The position numbers were made by a program, and so were the translations under genes. DNA of 6,113 bases from Actinomycetota bacterium (GTDB lineage: Bacteria > Actinomycetota > Thermoleophilia > Gaiellales > Gaiellaceae): contig JACCYG010000158.1 of the NCBI GenBank assembly GCA_013696595.1, forward strand, positions 1 to 6,113, given 5' to 3'. Of this stretch, positions 1 through 4,371 are shown one piece after another. Below the pieces are notes generated by a model. That model was not told the DNA's origin, did no database searches, and saw only the letters and a program-made list of their open reading frames with translations. Each line of letters opens with the position of its first letter. Position 1 is the stretch's first letter.

Positions 1-75
1 CCGCGTCGACAAGGCCGCAAGCTGTTCGGCGAGCGCGCCTAGGAGAACTTCTTCACGTTCTGGATCGGTAACCAT
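1..75 (-). CDS. 5' end of an unknown gene, cut by the left window edge
   Basis: Reading leftwards from an ATG at 75-73 gives 25 open codons, beginning MVTDPEREEVLLGALAEQ, that run off the window. An AAAGGA ribosome-binding site lies 9 bases before the ATG, which supports this start. The visible part is an acidic, helix-prone N-terminus without a recognisable domain, so I cannot name the product. Two tandem inverted repeats lie immediately upstream (94-132). That arrangement is typical of a self-regulated operon such as a toxin-antitoxin or transcription-factor gene. Since the next genes on the other strand are three toxin-antitoxin modules, this may be the first gene of a fourth, divergent module, but that is inference only. 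Confidence 0.55.
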   Translation of the reverse strand, partial: MVTDPEREEVLLGALAEQLAALSTR

Positions 76-93
76 AAGAGTCGGTCCTTTGGC

Positions 94-132
94 GAGATGA
101 TAAACATCTCGGTTCGAGATGATACACATCTC
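94..132 (-). promoter_or_regulatory. Tandem 17-bp inverted repeats, probable operator/promoter of the left-edge gene
   Basis: Two near-identical units, GAGATGATAAACATCTC (94-110) and GAGATGATACACATCTC (116-132), differ at one base and lie 22 bp apart, about two helical turns. Each is an inverted repeat with 6-bp arms GAGATG/CATCTC and a 5-bp centre. On the minus strand each unit also contains TATCAT, a plausible -10 element. The units end 18 bases upstream of the minus-strand ATG at 75. Two dimer sites in phase over a promoter is the classic layout for cooperative autorepression. Confidence 0.7.
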
Positions 133-291
133 ACCATTGGGCGTCAGCCAGGTTCCAGCGCCAGCAGGCTCCGGTCGTCTTCTACTCGATGGCGAACTCG
201 AGCGGGAGGACGAACGCGCTCTGCCGGTTTGTCGAGGTGGCGAGAAATGACGGCACGGCCGAATAGGCCACTAGCGCCGATGCCTCCACTC

Positions 292-310
292 TGCTAGCAC
301 ATTGCTAGCA
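292..310 (+). promoter_or_regulatory. Paired TGCTAGCA palindromes, likely operator of module 1
   Basis: The perfect 8-bp palindrome TGCTAGCA occurs twice (292-299 and 303-310), exactly 11 bp apart, so both face the same side of the helix. The second copy ends two bases before the antitoxin ATG at 313. No Shine-Dalgarno sequence fits in this space, so the mRNA is probably leaderless or nearly so. The TGC-TA core could act as an extended -10 element. Ribbon-helix-helix antitoxins usually bind such paired short palindromes on their own promoter. Confidence 0.65.
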
Positions 311-312
311 TC

Positions 313-555
313 ATGTTCGTGCCGACTCTCCACCTGCGGAACGTTCCCCTGAACGTCTACGAGGCCCTGCGCGGCCGAGCTCTCCGCTCTGGCCGATCGC
401 TCAACGCCGAGGTCGTCGCGATTCTGCGGGAAGAGATCGAGCGGCGGCAGGGCCACGAGGATCTTCTCCGGGAACTCGAGCGGCTCAGCGTCGTCCTGCC
501 CGAGGGGGCGCCGACGCCCGAGCAGTTCATCCGCGAGGACCGCGACGCCCGTTAG
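313..555 (+). CDS. Antitoxin of VapBC module 1 (FitA/VapB-like, ribbon-helix-helix)
   Basis: This 80-residue protein opens with a short beta strand (PTLHLRNVP, about residues 4-12). Two helices follow, through residue 43, with the pattern 'VYEALRGRALRSGRSLNAEVVAILREEI', which matches the FitA-like ribbon-helix-helix DNA-binding domain. The rest is acidic and ends in 'PTPEQFIREDRDAR', the kind of tail that wraps and blocks the active site of a PIN toxin. It should dimerise, repress its own promoter at 292-310 and neutralise the toxin encoded next. The ATG at 313 is the only sensible start because it places the strand at the N-terminus. The stop codon overlaps the first codon of the toxin reading frame by one base, so the two are translationally coupled. 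Confidence 0.85.
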   Translation: MFVPTLHLRNVPLNVYEALRGRALRSGRSLNAEVVAILREEIERRQGHEDLLRELERLSVVLPEGAPTPEQFIREDRDAR

Positions 556-955
556 CGCGGTCTTCGACGCGAGCGCTCTCGTCCGAGGCGTCGTGCGACC
601 GGAGTCGGGCGGCGCGGCGATCGAGTGGATCCACCGGCTCGTCGCAGGCGACGTCGAAGGCTTTGCCCCAGATCTCGTCTTTCCGGAGACTGCGAACGCG
701 CTTGCCGGCTACGTCCGAGCTCGACTCGTCGCCGAGAAGCGTGCCGGCGCGATCCTGCAGGCTCTCGTTCGCCTCCCCTTGGAAGTCATCCCCGGACGGC
801 AACTCGTGCCGGCTGCGCACCGGATCGCTCTGGCTCGGGGGCTCACGGTCTACGACGCCTGCTATCTCGCGATCGCGGACGCTCTGGGAGCGGTGCTTGT
901 CACGGCCGATCGGCGGTTGGCTGACGCTGCCGTGCACAGCGCGCTCCTGTCCTGA
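551..955 (+). CDS. Toxin of VapBC module 1 (PIN-domain ribonuclease) with no standard start codon
   Basis: The PIN fold is complete only if reading begins at GTT (551), giving 134 residues starting VSAVFDASALVRG. The four expected acidic metal-binding residues are then all present: D6 (FDASALV), E46 (FPETANAL), D102 (TVYDACYLA) and D120 (VTADRRLA). The family cuts RNA in a Mg2+-dependent way, often tRNA or rRNA, and is held inactive by its partner. The frame has no ATG, GTG or TTG between about 390 and 593. The first standard start is GTG at 593, which would remove strand 1 and the catalytic D6. GTT overlaps the antitoxin TAG (553-555) by one base, so initiation by a terminating ribosome at a weak codon is possible. 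Alternatives are a start codon lost by mutation (inactive toxin) or a base error. Toxin identity is firm; the start is not. Confidence 0.8.
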   Translation, partial: VSAVFDASALVRGVVRPESGGAAIEWIHRLVAGDVEGFAPDLVFPETANALAGYVRARLVAEKRAGAILQALVRLPLEVIPGRQLVPAAHRIALARGLTVYDACYLAIADALGAVLVTADRRLADAAVHSALLS

Positions 956-976
956 GCCGCCGGCTCTCGCGTAGGC

Positions 977-1007
977 GTTACACACACGTCACATAAGGTG
1001 ATGTAAC
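977..1007 (+). promoter_or_regulatory. Inverted repeat GTTACA...TGTAAC before module 2, possible operator
   Basis: GTTACA (977-982) is mirrored by TGTAAC (1002-1007). Inside it lies a second pair, TCAC (989-992) and GTGA (998-1001). A related direct half-site recurs at 11-bp spacing (GTTACAC at 977, GTCACAT at 988). The repeat lies in the 60-base gap between toxin 1 and antitoxin 2 and ends 8 bases before the ATG. The gap also contains AAGGTGAT (995-1002), a possible but distant ribosome-binding site. An independent promoter and operator for module 2 is the simplest reading. Confidence 0.5.
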
Positions 1008-1015
1008 CTCAGCAC

Positions 1016-1252
1016 ATGAAACGACTGCAGATCATGATCGAGGAAGAACTCGACGAGGCGCTCGCGGTTCAGGCTGCGAAGGAGCGGACGTCGAAGGCTG
1101 AACTCATCCGCAGGGCTGTACGCCGCGACATCAAGCCGTTGCCGCCGATCGAGGAAGATCCGTTGTGGGAGCTCGTCGGTTTCGTGGAGGGCGGACCGAA
1201 CGATTCACAACTGATCGACGAGGTCGTCTACGGCCCGAAGCGCCCGCGTTGA
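1016..1252 (+). CDS. Antitoxin of VapBC module 2 (CopG/ribbon-helix-helix VapB)
   Basis: This 78-residue protein has a classic CopG-type ribbon-helix-helix N-terminus: strand KRLQIMIEEEL (residues 2-12), helix A, then 'RTSKAELIRRAVRRDI' as turn and helix B. The 'TSKAELIRRA' motif is typical of VapB-type antitoxins. The C-terminal half is acidic with aromatic residues (EEDPLWELVGF) and should bind the toxin groove. The ATG at 1016 places the beta strand at the N-terminus. The TGA stop (1250-1252) overlaps a TTG in the toxin frame as TTGA, so the toxin is translationally coupled. Control is probably by autorepression at 977-1007. Confidence 0.85.
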   Translation: MKRLQIMIEEELDEALAVQAAKERTSKAELIRRAVRRDIKPLPPIEEDPLWELVGFVEGGPNDSQLIDEVVYGPKRPR

Positions 1253-1644
1253 TCTTCGTAGACACGTCCTTCTGGATCGCGCTTTTCGACTCGAAGGACG
1301 AGCATCACGCGGACGCGGCCGATCTCCTCGCGCGGTTTGGCGAGTCCTCGCTCATCTGCTCAAACCATGTACGCGGCGAAGGTTGGACGTTTCTCCGCCG
1401 ACGTCACGGTCACCGTGCCGCCGTCACGTACCTTGACCGCCTGGGGCGCACGTCGCGGCTGCGGATCATCGGCGTCGCCGAGGAGGTCGAAGCGCAGGCG
1501 TTGCGCTGGCTTCGCCGACACGACGAGCGGGAGTACTCCTTCGTCGACGCGACGAGCTTCGCGCTCATGCGCTCGCTCAAGATTCGCGAGGCGCTCGCGT
1601 TCGACGGCGATTTCGCGGCGGCCGGGTTCGTCGAGCTGAGGTAG
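1249..1644 (+). CDS. Toxin of VapBC module 2 (PIN-domain ribonuclease)
   Basis: This 131-residue PIN protein starts at TTG (1249), which shares the TTGA sequence with the antitoxin stop, giving MIFVDTSFWIALFD. Metal-ligand acids are D5, E44 (VRGEGWTFLRRR), D100 (SFVDATSFALM), and D119/D121 (AFDGDF). The 'GExWTxLRRRxGH' and 'FVDATSFALM' stretches are familiar from VapC toxins. The length matches the family. The frame is open upstream to a GTG-type start at 1165, but that would add 28 arginine- and glycine-rich residues of antitoxin-overlapping shadow, so I reject it. No Shine-Dalgarno site precedes the TTG, which fits coupled translation from the antitoxin. Expected role: Mg2+-dependent endoribonuclease inhibiting translation when the antitoxin is degraded. 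Confidence 0.85.
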   Translation: MIFVDTSFWIALFDSKDEHHADAADLLARFGESSLICSNHVRGEGWTFLRRRHGHRAAVTYLDRLGRTSRLRIIGVAEEVEAQALRWLRRHDEREYSFVDATSFALMRSLKIREALAFDGDFAAAGFVELR

Positions 1645-1713
1645 TAGCCGGCCGTCCGAGCAGGCCACAGGCGCGTCGAAGCTCGATCTTGCAGTTTCGG
1701 CACGAGCTCGATA

Positions 1714-1723
1714 CACACGTGTG
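1714..1723. promoter_or_regulatory. Perfect 10-bp palindrome CACACGTGTG
   Basis: CACACGTGTG is its own reverse complement and stands 28 bases upstream of the ATG at 1752 of the unknown gene that follows. The left part reads ATACACAC, resembling the ATACACAT half-sites at 122-129 and 2174-2181. It may be a binding site for a local regulator, but position and palindromy are the only evidence. Confidence 0.35.
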
Positions 1724-1751
1724 CGCCTCTTTGCGCTTCACTGGCGCCCAG

Positions 1752-2109
1752 ATGGATCGCCGGTCTGCTGATGCCCTCACCGCAGCGATCGACGCGGGTC
1801 CTGCGCGACTGGCCGCATGCCCGCTTTGTCTCTTTGCGGTTGCGTTCGCGCTCGAGACCGGCGACGAGAAGGAGATCCGGAAGGCGCTGCGCTTCTTCGC
1901 CCCGCTCCTCTGGGACGAGGGAACGGCCGAGCCGCTAAAGGCGGCCCTCGAGGGTGCTCGGCAAGCCGGCCTTTCCCGGTGCGGACGAGGCGATCGCGGA
2001 CGTCGAGGCGCGCGGCCCGTGCTCACTCGTCGCCGAGGCGGTCGTGCGCCGCCTCACGAGCGAGCAGTTCGCCGAGATGGAACGGAACCGGGTTGGCTCC
2101 CTGAACTGA
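1752..2109 (+). pseudogene. Unknown protein gene interrupted by a +1 frameshift at 1971-1977
   Basis: From ATG 1752 the frame gives 74 protein-like residues (MDRRSADALTAAIDAGPA..., then ETGDEKEIRKALRFFAPLLW). It then turns into an arginine-rich string with a stop at 2133-2135. Skipping one T in CTTTCCC (1971-1977) moves to a frame that again looks coding (PGADEAIADVEARG..., then RRLTSEQFAEMERN) and stops with TGA at 2107-2109. The joined product would be about 118 residues, helical and acidic, with an N-terminal CPLC pair (residues 23-26). I do not recognise the family. An upstream TTG at 1689 extends the frame, but the added residues look less natural. The break could be a real mutation, a sequencing slip or a programmed shift. 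A separate 51-residue gene starting at GTG 1954 is possible but less likely. The gene lies between modules 2 and 3 on the same strand and may belong to the island. Confidence 0.55.
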
Positions 2110-2131
2110 CGCCGCGTCGCGAGCCGTGCGC

Positions 2132-2173
2132 CTAGAACGGGAAGAGGCCCCTGAGGCCGCGTGGTTTCTCGAA
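2132..2173 (-). pseudogene. Remnant of the 3' end of a gene related to the one at 2920-3087
   Basis: On the minus strand, 2173-2132 reads FEKPRGLRGLFPF followed by TAG. The gene at 2920-3087 ends KKPRGLRRIFSF followed by TGA. At DNA level, 2135-2169 and 2923-2957 match at 29 of 35 positions by eye, in the same orientation and reading frame. The similarity stops where the operator of module 3 begins (2174), so the rest of this copy is missing. It looks like the tail of a duplicated or disrupted gene left beside the inserted toxin-antitoxin module. Confidence 0.55.
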
Positions 2174-2197
2174 ATACACATGCTAATGTATGTGTAT
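2174..2197 (+). promoter_or_regulatory. Inverted repeat ATACACAT-N8-ATGTGTAT overlapping the start of module 3
   Basis: Perfect 8-bp arms (2174-2181 and 2190-2197) flank an 8-bp spacer. A smaller palindrome, ACAT-GCTA-ATGT (2178-2189), lies within. The right arm covers the ATG at 2196. TGC followed by TAATGT (2181-2189) resembles an extended -10 element, and a transcript starting seven bases later would begin at that very ATG. There is no Shine-Dalgarno sequence, so a leaderless mRNA under antitoxin autorepression is the likely design. Confidence 0.65.
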
Positions 2198-2447
2198 GTA
2201 TGAGCGTCGGCTCCAGATTCTGCTCGACGAACCTCGCTATCGCCGGGTGGCGGCGCGCGCGCGTGAGCGCAAGACGTCGGTTGCAGCGGTCATCCGCGAG
2301 GCGATCGACGTCGCGCTTCCCACCGATCTCGGCCAGAAGCGTCGCGCGGCTGATGCGATCCTCGCGGCCGAGACCATCCCTGTCCCGGAGACGTGGGAGG
2401 AGCTGAAGGCCGAGCTCGACGAGATTCGCGGCGGAGCAAAAGACTGA
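2196..2447 (+). CDS. Antitoxin of VapBC module 3 (ribbon-helix-helix-like)
   Basis: The 83-residue product starts MYERRLQILLDEPRYRRVAA, then RERKTSVAAVIREAIDVALP. Strand (RLQILLD), helix, turn (TSVAA) and second helix match the small ribbon-helix-helix antitoxins that accompany PIN toxins. The C-terminal half, ending in 'WEELKAELDEIRGGAKD', is the likely toxin-binding segment. Two in-frame ATGs are available, at 2190 and 2196. I prefer 2196 because 'MYERRLQ' is the family-like beginning and because a promoter-like element predicts transcription starting there. The TGA stop (2445-2447) overlaps CTG in the toxin frame as CTGA. The operator at 2174-2197 covers the start codon, so DNA binding would directly block its own expression. 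Confidence 0.8.
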   Translation: MYERRLQILLDEPRYRRVAARARERKTSVAAVIREAIDVALPTDLGQKRRAADAILAAETIPVPETWEELKAELDEIRGGAKD

Positions 2448-2872
2448 TCGTCCTCGACACCTCCGTCCTGCTGTACGCGGTCGGCGGTGAGCACCGGCTG
2501 CGACAGCCTAGTCTGAGGTTGGTGGACGCGATCGGGGGCGGGAGCGCTGATGCGCGGACGACTCCCGAGGTAGTTCAAGAGTTCGTACACGTATACGGAC
2601 GTCGCCGCCCGCGCGAGGTTGCAGCGCGGCACGGGCGGCGCTACGCCGAGTTGCTCGCGCCGTTGCTCGTGGTCACGGCGATGGATCTGGGCCAAGGCCT
2701 CCGCCTGTACGAGCGCCACGGCGACCTGGGAGCGTTCGACGCGGTCCTGGCCGCGACGGCGATTCGGACGGATGCGGACGCGCTCGTTTCCGCGGACAAG
2801 GGCTTCGCGTCGGTACGCGGGCTCGTGCACGTTGCGCCGGGAACGGACGCCTTCGAGCGCCTGCTCGCGTAA
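2444..2872 (+). CDS. Toxin of VapBC module 3 (PIN-domain ribonuclease), probable CTG start
   Basis: The PIN domain starts at strand 'LIVLDTSVLLYAV', with expected acidic residues D5, E46 (VVQEFVHVYG; E42 is also near), D99 (GAFDAVLAATA) and D118 (VSADKGFASV) when numbered from CTG 2444. That start gives 142 residues and a CTGA overlap with the antitoxin stop, the same design as the TTGA overlap of module 2. The nearest standard start is GTG 2393. It would add 17 residues (MGGAEGRARRDSRRSKR) encoded within the antitoxin and with no fold value, so it is the alternative. The family cleaves structured RNAs and stops growth when the antitoxin is lost. The toxin is unlike those of modules 1 and 2 outside the catalytic motifs, so the modules are not recent duplications of one another. 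Confidence 0.8.
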   Translation: MIVLDTSVLLYAVGGEHRLRQPSLRLVDAIGGGSADARTTPEVVQEFVHVYGRRRPREVAARHGRRYAELLAPLLVVTAMDLGQGLRLYERHGDLGAFDAVLAATAIRTDADALVSADKGFASVRGLVHVAPGTDAFERLLA

Positions 2873-2892
2873 ACACCTCGCCCCCCAGGGAA

Positions 2893-2918
2893 CGCGGGCA
2901 GGGCAAGCCCGCCCCTAC
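2893..2918. repeat. GC-rich palindromic repeat, copy A (divergent)
   Basis: This copy sits 20 bases after the stop of toxin 3 and just before the stop of the convergent gene at 2920. It reads CGCGGGCAGGGCAAGCCC then GCCCCTAC. Compared with copies B and C it has one G-to-A change and lacks one C, so the hairpin is imperfect. It lies between convergent genes, where such a hairpin could also help end transcription, but there is no T-run. Confidence 0.65.
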
Positions 2919-2919
2919 G

Positions 2920-3087
2920 TCAGAACGAGAAGATTCGCCTCAGGCCGCGCGGTTTCTTAGCCTGGCGCTTCGCATCGAGTTCGACCCAGCCCCGGGCGAC
3001 GCGATCACGAAGGTCCTGAATGCTCGCCTCGACCTCGGCTCGCTCGGCTTCCCGCTCTTCAGGCGTCCTCTTCTTCCTCTTCATCAT
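2920..3087 (-). CDS. Small charged protein of unknown function (55 residues)
   Basis: The product begins MMKRKKRTPEEREAERAEVE, forms one long charged helix with coiled-coil character (about residues 8-43) and ends in a basic tail, KKPRGLRRIFSF. No known domain is visible. GGAGG directly precedes the first ATG and lies 3 bases before the second (3084-3082), so the second may be the one used. The first 29 bases overlap the end of the upstream minus-strand gene, implying coupled expression. Coding is supported by the compositional pattern and by the second, in-frame copy of its C-terminus at 2132-2173. The charged helix plus basic tail could bind nucleic acid or a membrane surface, but this is a guess. 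Confidence 0.65.
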   Translation of the reverse strand: MMKRKKRTPEEREAERAEVEASIQDLRDRVARGWVELDAKRQAKKPRGLRRIFSF

Positions 3088-3208
3088 CCTCCAAGAGGTA
3101 CTCGCGGATGTCGTACGTCCATGTCTTGAGGTCGGCGAGCGCCCACATGATAACGAGCACCTCCTCGCGGTAGATCGCCGGTTCGGCCGGCTGGGCGCGT
3201 CTCCACAC
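3059..3208 (-). CDS. Small acidic protein of unknown function, start uncertain
   Basis: The convincing part is the C-terminal 38 residues: YREEVLVIMWALADLKTWTY, then DIREYLLEDDEEEEEDA and TGA at 3061-3059. A helix of the type 'EEVL.IM.ALADLK.....IR..L' followed by an acidic tail recalls small uncharacterised proteins common in actinobacteria. The start is unclear. GTG 3208 gives 49 residues. The family-like beginning would be codon ATC at 3175. GTG 3160 or ATG 3148 (with GAGGAGG 11 bases before it) would give 33 or 29 residues. It overlaps the basic gene downstream by 29 bases, so the two form a two-gene minus-strand operon. Opposite charges suggest the products might bind each other; that is inference. 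Confidence 0.5.
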   Translation of the reverse strand: MWRRAQPAEPAIYREEVLVIMWALADLKTWTYDIREYLLEDDEEEEEDA

Positions 3209-3306
3209 CCGCCAATCGTGGTCTTGTGCGTGGGTGCGCGCAAGATGGCCAGTTAGGACAATCGCGCGCCTGTTTGCGCGAGTCGTGCCTGCGGAAGGAA
3301 GTGTGA

Positions 3307-4182
3307 ATGGCGCTCGAAGGGATCGGAAACGGACGGGACGCGCTCGAGGCGCCGGCGGAGCGTGCTCGCTCGGATGCCGAACGCGGTCGTGGCTGGTTCG
3401 CCGTTCTGGCGCGCGCCGGGCTCGTCGCAAAGGGCGTCTCGTACGGGCTCGTCGGGATCCTTGCGCTCAACCTCGTCGTCGGAGACGGCGGCAAGGCGAC
3501 GAGTCGCCAGGGCGCTCTCGCGACGCTCGCGCAGGAGTCGTTCGGCAAGGTGCTCCTCGTCCTGCTGGCGTTTGGGTTCGCCGGCTACGCGACTTGGCGG
3601 CTCGTCGAAGGGCTCATCGGCTCGGACGAAGGCGGGAAGATCAAGGAATGGGGCAAGCGCGCGGGCTACCTCGGCCGCGGCCTCATCTACGCCGGGTTGA
3701 CGTACTCGACCGTCAAGCTCCTGTTCGGCGCCGACAGCCAGTCTCAGAACCAGGACGCTCGGGAGAAGACCTCGACCGTCCTGGAGTGGCCCGGAGGAAG
3801 GTGGATCGTCGGCGCCGTGGGCCTCGCGGTCATCGGCGTTGGCCTCTGGAACGGCTACCGCGGGATCAGCACGAAGTTCGAGGATGAATGGCGCGGGGGA
3901 ATGAGCTCCGCGGCACGGAGATGGGGCCGGCGCATCGCCGTCGTCGGGCACCTTGCTCGAGGCGTCGTCTTCACGCTGATCGGGGCCTTCCTGATCAAGG
4001 CAGCGCTCGAATACGAACCGAAGGAAGCGGTCGGCCTCGACGGCGCGCTGCAAGAGGTCGTGAATGCAAGCTACGGCCGGTACCTGCTCGGGTTGGTCGC
4101 CGCGGGGCTCGTCTGCTACGGGATCTATTGCCTCGTGGATGCGCGCTACCGCGACGTCTCGACGGGCGACGCCAGGAGCTGA
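3307..4182 (+). CDS. DUF1206 family integral membrane protein
   Basis: This 291-residue protein has three tandem repeats of about 70 residues (roughly 31-104, 118-187 and 211-283), each with two hydrophobic helices, making six membrane segments near 38-58, 81-103, 119-140, 165-183, 210-233 and 256-277. Each repeat opens with an 'AR.G...KG..Y.LVG' type motif, as in 'LARAGLVAKGVSYGLVGILAL', 'GYLGRGLIYAG' and 'GHLARGVVFTLIGAFLI'. Repeats 1 and 3 carry a 'GAL' element followed by a 'FG/YGR..L.L.A.GL..Y' helix. This is the DUF1206 architecture, of unknown biochemical role in the cytoplasmic membrane. GGAAGGAA (3293-3300) lies 6 bases before the ATG and fixes the start. The stop is only 4 bases before the next small gene, so they form an operon. 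The gene runs divergently from the small acidic/basic pair. Confidence 0.9.
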   Translation: MALEGIGNGRDALEAPAERARSDAERGRGWFAVLARAGLVAKGVSYGLVGILALNLVVGDGGKATSRQGALATLAQESFGKVLLVLLAFGFAGYATWRLVEGLIGSDEGGKIKEWGKRAGYLGRGLIYAGLTYSTVKLLFGADSQSQNQDAREKTSTVLEWPGGRWIVGAVGLAVIGVGLWNGYRGISTKFEDEWRGGMSSAARRWGRRIAVVGHLARGVVFTLIGAFLIKAALEYEPKEAVGLDGALQEVVNASYGRYLLGLVAAGLVCYGIYCLVDARYRDVSTGDARS

Positions 4183-4186
4183 CGAC

Positions 4187-4300
4187 GTGATCTTCGCCAT
4201 GCTCCTGAGACGTTTCCTCCTGATGTGGATCGCCAGGCGTCTCTGGCGGATGTACCAGCGCCGGCGAGCACGCCGCGCGCCACCGCACACTCCGCGCTAG
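4187..4300 (+). CDS. Short basic membrane-associated peptide (37 residues)
   Basis: From GTG 4187 the product reads MIFAMLLRRFLLMWIARRLW, then RMYQRRRARRAPPHTPR. A hydrophobic, tryptophan-containing half is followed by an arginine-rich tail, as expected for a small peptide that inserts in or lies on the membrane with its tail in the cytoplasm. AGGAG (4174-4178) stands 8 bases before the GTG, a good ribosome-binding site lying inside the end of the DUF1206 gene. The two genes are separated by 4 bases, so translation is likely coupled. An ATG at 4199 is an alternative start giving 33 residues. I cannot assign a function; the tight linkage suggests it works with the DUF1206 protein. Confidence 0.6.
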   Translation: MIFAMLLRRFLLMWIARRLWRMYQRRRARRAPPHTPR

Positions 4301-4322
4301 CCGAGGCGGAGCGGGACTGCAC

Positions 4323-4334
4323 GATGCATGCATC
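4323..4334. promoter_or_regulatory. Perfect 12-bp palindrome GATGCATGCATC upstream of the SagB-like gene
   Basis: GATGCATGCATC equals its own reverse complement and ends 37 bases before the GTG at 4372, in the 71-base gap after the short basic gene. Its location suits a binding site for a dimeric regulator of the oxidoreductase gene. No clear -10 or -35 element could be assigned beside it. Confidence 0.4.
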
Positions 4335-4371
4335 CCCTCGCCGACAAGCTGAATAAGGGACACTGGAGCGA

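Noticed and set aside
97..297. 66-residue plus-strand open frame starting in the tandem operator
   Set aside because: The product is an Arg/Ser-rich string without protein character, and its start lies inside the inverted repeats. Another short frame with better composition (188-265) is too brief to support.
1165..1248. Upstream extension of toxin 2 to the start at 1165
   Set aside because: The extra residues overlap the antitoxin gene, are Arg/Gly-rich, and would precede the first strand of the PIN fold.
2393..2443. GTG start at 2393 for toxin 3
   Set aside because: The added 17 residues are encoded inside the antitoxin and are not part of the PIN fold. Kept only as an alternative because it is a standard start codon.
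3262..3281. TCGCGC-N8-GCGCGA inverted repeat upstream of the DUF1206 gene
   Set aside because: It is short and made only of CG-rich bases in a GC-rich region, so chance occurrence is likely.
3253..4290. 345-residue minus-strand open frame
   Set aside because: It lies antisense to the DUF1206 gene, is rich in Arg/Asp/Pro as expected for the complement of GC-rich codons, and has no domain or ribosome-binding site.
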